A stretch of DNA of 64,000 bases from Priestia filamentosa (GTDB taxonomy: Bacteria; Bacillota; Bacilli; Bacillales; Bacillaceae_H). The notes below the pieces were generated by a model. That model was not told the DNA's origin and did no database searches. It worked only from the letters and a program-made list of their open reading frames with translations. The first letter of the stretch is position 1. Each line of letters starts with the position of its first letter. Below, one piece after another: positions 61,826-64,000 of the stretch. Both the position numbers and the translations under genes were made by a program. The DNA is taken from the NCBI RefSeq assembly GCF_900177535.1, contig NZ_FXAJ01000003.1, positions 310,001 through 374,000 on the forward strand, read 5' to 3'.

Positions 61826-61856
61826 TAAAAAAAGAGATTGCTTCTAAGAAGCAATC
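61826..61856 (-). terminator. Element terminator, copy 2
   Basis: Same hairpin and T run as copy 1. In the tandem it stops copy-2 transcripts 75 bases before the copy-1 recombinase start. Confidence 0.85.
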
Positions 61857-61957
61857 CCATGTTCTACAAATAGCTCAAAAAGAACAAGAGCCATATTTTC
61901 AAGGTCTGGCTCATTGCTTGTCACAACTGAAGAAGGTCTTTGTTCAGCATGTTTCAT
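61844..61957 (-). CDS. 37-residue acidic small protein, candidate directionality factor, copy 2
   Basis: Identical to the copy-1 ORF in sequence, ribosome site (AAGGGGGG) and overlap with the terminator. It follows the copy-2 recombinase by 58 bases. On the opposite strand the region would encode the element-derived tail that copy 1 adds to KamA, so the ORF is constrained only by its own strand. Confidence 0.6.
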   Translation of the reverse strand: MKHAEQRPSSVVTSNEPDLENMALVLFELFVEHGIAS

Positions 61958-62015
61958 AATGAGTCCCCCCTTATTCACCATATGCAAAGAAGGGTTGGCT
62001 CTATTTGTAAAAGAG

Positions 62016-63572
62016 TTACTTATAATGAATATTAAGTGTGAACGGATAAAGCTTGCGTTCTTTATTCCGCGTTGATTTTTTTAAAAGATCTTCCGGTAGG
62101 ACTCTCTTATAATAAATCTTATGAATGATCCTTTTCATGCTTCTATTTGCTTCCTCACTCATATCGTTTTCTAACACAATTTCTAGTCCATGAATCCCTT
62201 CAACAGCTGTTTGCAGTCTTTCTTTTGTATCGAGCTTTTTCAAATTTGTTAACTCATCTATAATTGCTTCTTTTTGAGCTGTAAACGTATGAAGCGTGTT
62301 CAAAAGCTCCTGTCGTTTTGTTAAGATTTGTTCTTCTGAAAAAAGGCCCTTTATGGCAAGATTTAATAAGTTTTCTTCTTCCGTTCGAATGCGGCGTATC
62401 TCTTTTTCGATCTGCTCAAGATGGTTGTTATAGTCTTTTTCTGTTCCGCTCCACTCCTCAAGCTTTAATGAATATAAAATGGAAATAATCTCATCTTTAT
62501 ATTGCTTAATATGTTCGACAACATCTTCTTCTACATACTTCAACATAACCCCTCTGTTTGGACATTTCTCCCCACTTGGAAGCAAATATTCACAGCGTTT
62601 TAACATATATTTTGAACCTTTGTCTTTTCGAATGGTCATTTTTTTGCCGCATACGCCGCAGTATAAAAGGTCTTTCAATAGAGTGACGCCTGTTTTATTT
62701 GCCGCTTTTTCCCGTGTTGTTTCGGCATGATCGGCTCTTTTTTTTCGATCTGCATTTGCTTTTTCCCATTCTTCGGGAGGAATAATAGGATCCCATGCGT
62801 TCGGTACTTGAATCGTTTCTACGATTTTGTATATAAACCTATCCTTTTCTTTTACCTTTTTGCGGTCATTAAAGACATTTGTTCCTTTATAAGCAGGATT
62901 TCTTATGATTCGCTTAATGGTTGGAAGCTCAAAGTAGCCTCCTTTAGCTGTTCTATATCCTCGTTCATTTAAAATATTACGAATAGAAAAGCTGCCATAG
63001 CCTTTCGCATGAAGCTGAAAAATAAGCTTTACAATTTCTGCTTGCTCTTGATGAATTTCAAGCTTTTTAGTATGAGGATTACGAACATATCCAAAAGGTA
63101 CACTACCGCTAACATGAAGACCTGACTTTGCCATAATTTTTTTATTTGTTTTCGATCTTTTTCCAATTAGCGCATGTTCTTGTGAGGCAATCACAGAGCC
63201 GAAGTCATAGAGAAGACGATCATTGTGATTATTTGCTAAATCATAAATCTGATAAGGAGTGATGATTTTTTTATCGTAATCAATACAAACTTGTTTAATT
63301 TGTTGAGAAACAAGACCATTCCGGCTTAAACGGGACAACTCAAAAACTAAAATTCCATCAAACAAGTCAATATCATTAAGAAGGCGGTAAAGCTCTGGTC
63401 GGTTCTCAAGCTCTGAACCACCTCCGCTCACAATTTCCTCATAACGTTCATATGTCCAATGAGAAGAGCGACAAAAGTCAATTAAAATGTCTCGATGATT
63501 AGAAAGAGTATCAATTCCCTCTTTTTTATCCCTTGAAATGCGCAAATAAATAGCAACATGACGAATAGTCAT
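62016..63572 (-). CDS. Large serine recombinase, copy 2
   Basis: The 518-residue product is identical to copy 1, with Ser13 as nucleophile, the zinc ribbon cysteines and the coiled-coil region intact, so both copies should be functional. Upstream of its start lie 45 bases of element and then the 3' part of kamA on the opposite strand, so any promoter beyond the att site would have to lie within kamA codons. A site AC-17-CATAGAAAG just upstream weakly resembles a sigma-K pattern; no convincing promoter is seen. Confidence 0.93.
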   Translation of the reverse strand: MTIRHVAIYLRISRDKKEGIDTLSNHRDILIDFCRSSHWTYERYEEIVSGGGSELENRPELYRLLNDIDLFDGILVFELSRLSRNGLVSQQIKQVCIDYDKKIITPYQIYDLANNHNDRLLYDFGSVIASQEHALIGKRSKTNKKIMAKSGLHVSGSVPFGYVRNPHTKKLEIHQEQAEIVKLIFQLHAKGYGSFSIRNILNERGYRTAKGGYFELPTIKRIIRNPAYKGTNVFNDRKKVKEKDRFIYKIVETIQVPNAWDPIIPPEEWEKANADRKKRADHAETTREKAANKTGVTLLKDLLYCGVCGKKMTIRKDKGSKYMLKRCEYLLPSGEKCPNRGVMLKYVEEDVVEHIKQYKDEIISILYSLKLEEWSGTEKDYNNHLEQIEKEIRRIRTEEENLLNLAIKGLFSEEQILTKRQELLNTLHTFTAQKEAIIDELTNLKKLDTKERLQTAVEGIHGLEIVLENDMSEEANRSMKRIIHKIYYKRVLPEDLLKKSTRNKERKLYPFTLNIHYK

Positions 63573-63594
63573 TTTTAAGAGGAGGCTCCTTTCT

Positions 63595-64000
63595 ATGATA
63601 GGATCAATAAAAATGTTCGTACCTACCTTTGTTGTGGATGCTCCAGGAGGAGGCGGAAAGATTTCTGTTCAGCCAAATTATATTATTTCTCAAAGCGCTA
63701 AAAAAGTTGTGCTCAGAAACTTTGAAGGTGTTATTACAACATATCCAGAGCCTGAAAGTTATACAGAAGGAACAGCAGATGCTTATTTTGAAGAAGTTTA
63801 TCCATATATGAAAGAGCAAAAGACAACAACAGGTATCTCCAGTTTAATGAACGATGAACAGTTCAATCTTGTACCAGAAGGATTAAAAAGATATAACAGA
63901 CGCCAAACGTACGAAAGTAATCCAACACATGAAACATTGAAAAATAAACGAGAAAAGCGTGATGAATTAAAAGAAAAGAAATATGAAGCAGAGCGCCGGA
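63595..64000 (+). CDS. kamA: Lysine 2,3-aminomutase, 3' part with element-supplied start, runs off the window
   Basis: Native KamA resumes at the right core (63618-63627) with VPTFVVDAPGGGGKI, whose Lys (residue 346 in the rejoined protein) is the PLP lysine of the family, and continues through QPNYIISQSAKKVVLRNFEG to the window end (about 124 native residues; roughly a dozen more expected). The element right end adds an in-frame ATG at 63595, 9 bases after AAGAGGAGG, giving a leader MIGSIKMF before VPT. A fragment alone lacks the radical-SAM cluster. Whether this start is used is unknown. Confidence 0.8.
   Translation, partial: MIGSIKMFVPTFVVDAPGGGGKISVQPNYIISQSAKKVVLRNFEGVITTYPEPESYTEGTADAYFEEVYPYMKEQKTTTGISSLMNDEQFNLVPEGLKRYNRRQTYESNPTHETLKNKREKRDELKEKKYEAERR
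63618..63627. other. Right attachment core (attR) in kamA
   Basis: CGTACCTACC, with element sequence (AAAATGTT) on the left and kamA (TTTGTTGTGG) on the right. Joining with the left core gives TACGC-CGTACCTACC-TTTGTT, an unbroken kamA frame. Confidence 0.85.

Larger units (their letters stand above)
61797..63617. mobile_element. 1,821-bp serine-recombinase intervening element, copy 2 (tandem)
   Basis: Directly repeated copy following the first without a spacer. Core-to-core distances are 1,821 bp for both copies, and no base difference was found in the stretches compared. Perfect identity implies a recent event, such as integration of a dimer circle or a second integration, or an assembly duplication. 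Confidence 0.85.

Noticed and set aside
59976-63627. Transposon or IS insertion in kamA
   Set aside because: There are no terminal inverted repeats and no transposase; the enzyme is a large serine recombinase and the flanking repeat is the shared att core, whose removal restores the gene.
59976-63627. Prophage remnant
   Set aside because: No phage structural, replication or lysis gene is present and the element is only 1.8 kb with both of its genes apparently intact.
1-64000. CRISPR array, tRNA or rRNA genes
   Set aside because: No regularly spaced short repeats and no recognisable tRNA or rRNA sequence were seen on either strand.

Overview
The window is a low-GC Bacillaceae chromosome segment, most like Bacillus or Priestia. 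The evidence is AT-rich intergenic DNA, strong AGGAGG-type ribosome sites, frequent T-tailed terminators, and a gene order that follows the B. subtilis ypgQ-ypgR-ilvD-brxA-ypiP-ypjP-thyA-dfrA-ypkP-ilvA-ypmP-ypmQ-ypmR-ypmS neighbourhood. Spore-related genes (a CotD-like coat protein, a YjcZ-type small protein and the yodT-kamA operon) indicate a spore former. The species is inferred; no RNA marker gene is present.

Layout. 0-3.5 kb: ends of ypeP/ypeQ-like genes, small conserved proteins, an alpha/beta hydrolase, a decayed ABC-2/YhgE-type membrane gene and a beta-lactamase-fold hydrolase. 3.6-5.8 kb: ergothioneine genes egtB-egtD. 5.9-10.6 kb: oxidative and aldehyde stress genes (heme catalase with an exact PerR box, zinc alcohol dehydrogenase, manganese catalase, metallo-beta-lactamase-fold hydrolase). 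10.7-14.5 kb: an AEC carrier, then a GH43 glycosidase and sugar symporter behind a promoter carrying an AraR-like operator and a cre. 15-19 kb: topB and the formaldehyde-fixing hxlAB/hxlR unit. 19-27 kb: regulators, transporters, metA, glutathione peroxidase and the coat protein. 27-42.5 kb: the conserved yp* block, including ilvD, ilvA, thyA, dfrA and purU. 42.5-47.4 kb: small membrane proteins, a PAS sensor kinase and an N-acetylglucosamine PTS permease. 47.5-53.9 kb: a Bce-type peptide-antibiotic sensing and detoxification module with one ATPase and two permeases.

The most notable region is 54-64 kb. The yodT-yodS-yodR-yodQ-yodP-kamA operon (beta-lysine metabolism; its B. subtilis counterpart is expressed in the sporulation mother cell) has kamA split by two apparently identical, head-to-tail copies of a 1,821-bp element. 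Each copy encodes a large serine recombinase and, just downstream, a previously uncalled 37-codon ORF whose stop codon lies in the terminator hairpin. The 10-bp core CGTACCTACC occurs exactly three times, at the left end, at the copy junction and at the right end. Recombination between the outer cores removes 3,642 bp and restores an uninterrupted kamA reading frame through VPT-FVVDAPGGGGK, the motif holding the PLP lysine. This looks like a miniature analogue of the skin (sigK) and SPbeta (spsM) developmental excision systems, with the small ORF as a candidate directionality factor. The central junction is formally a regenerated attP.
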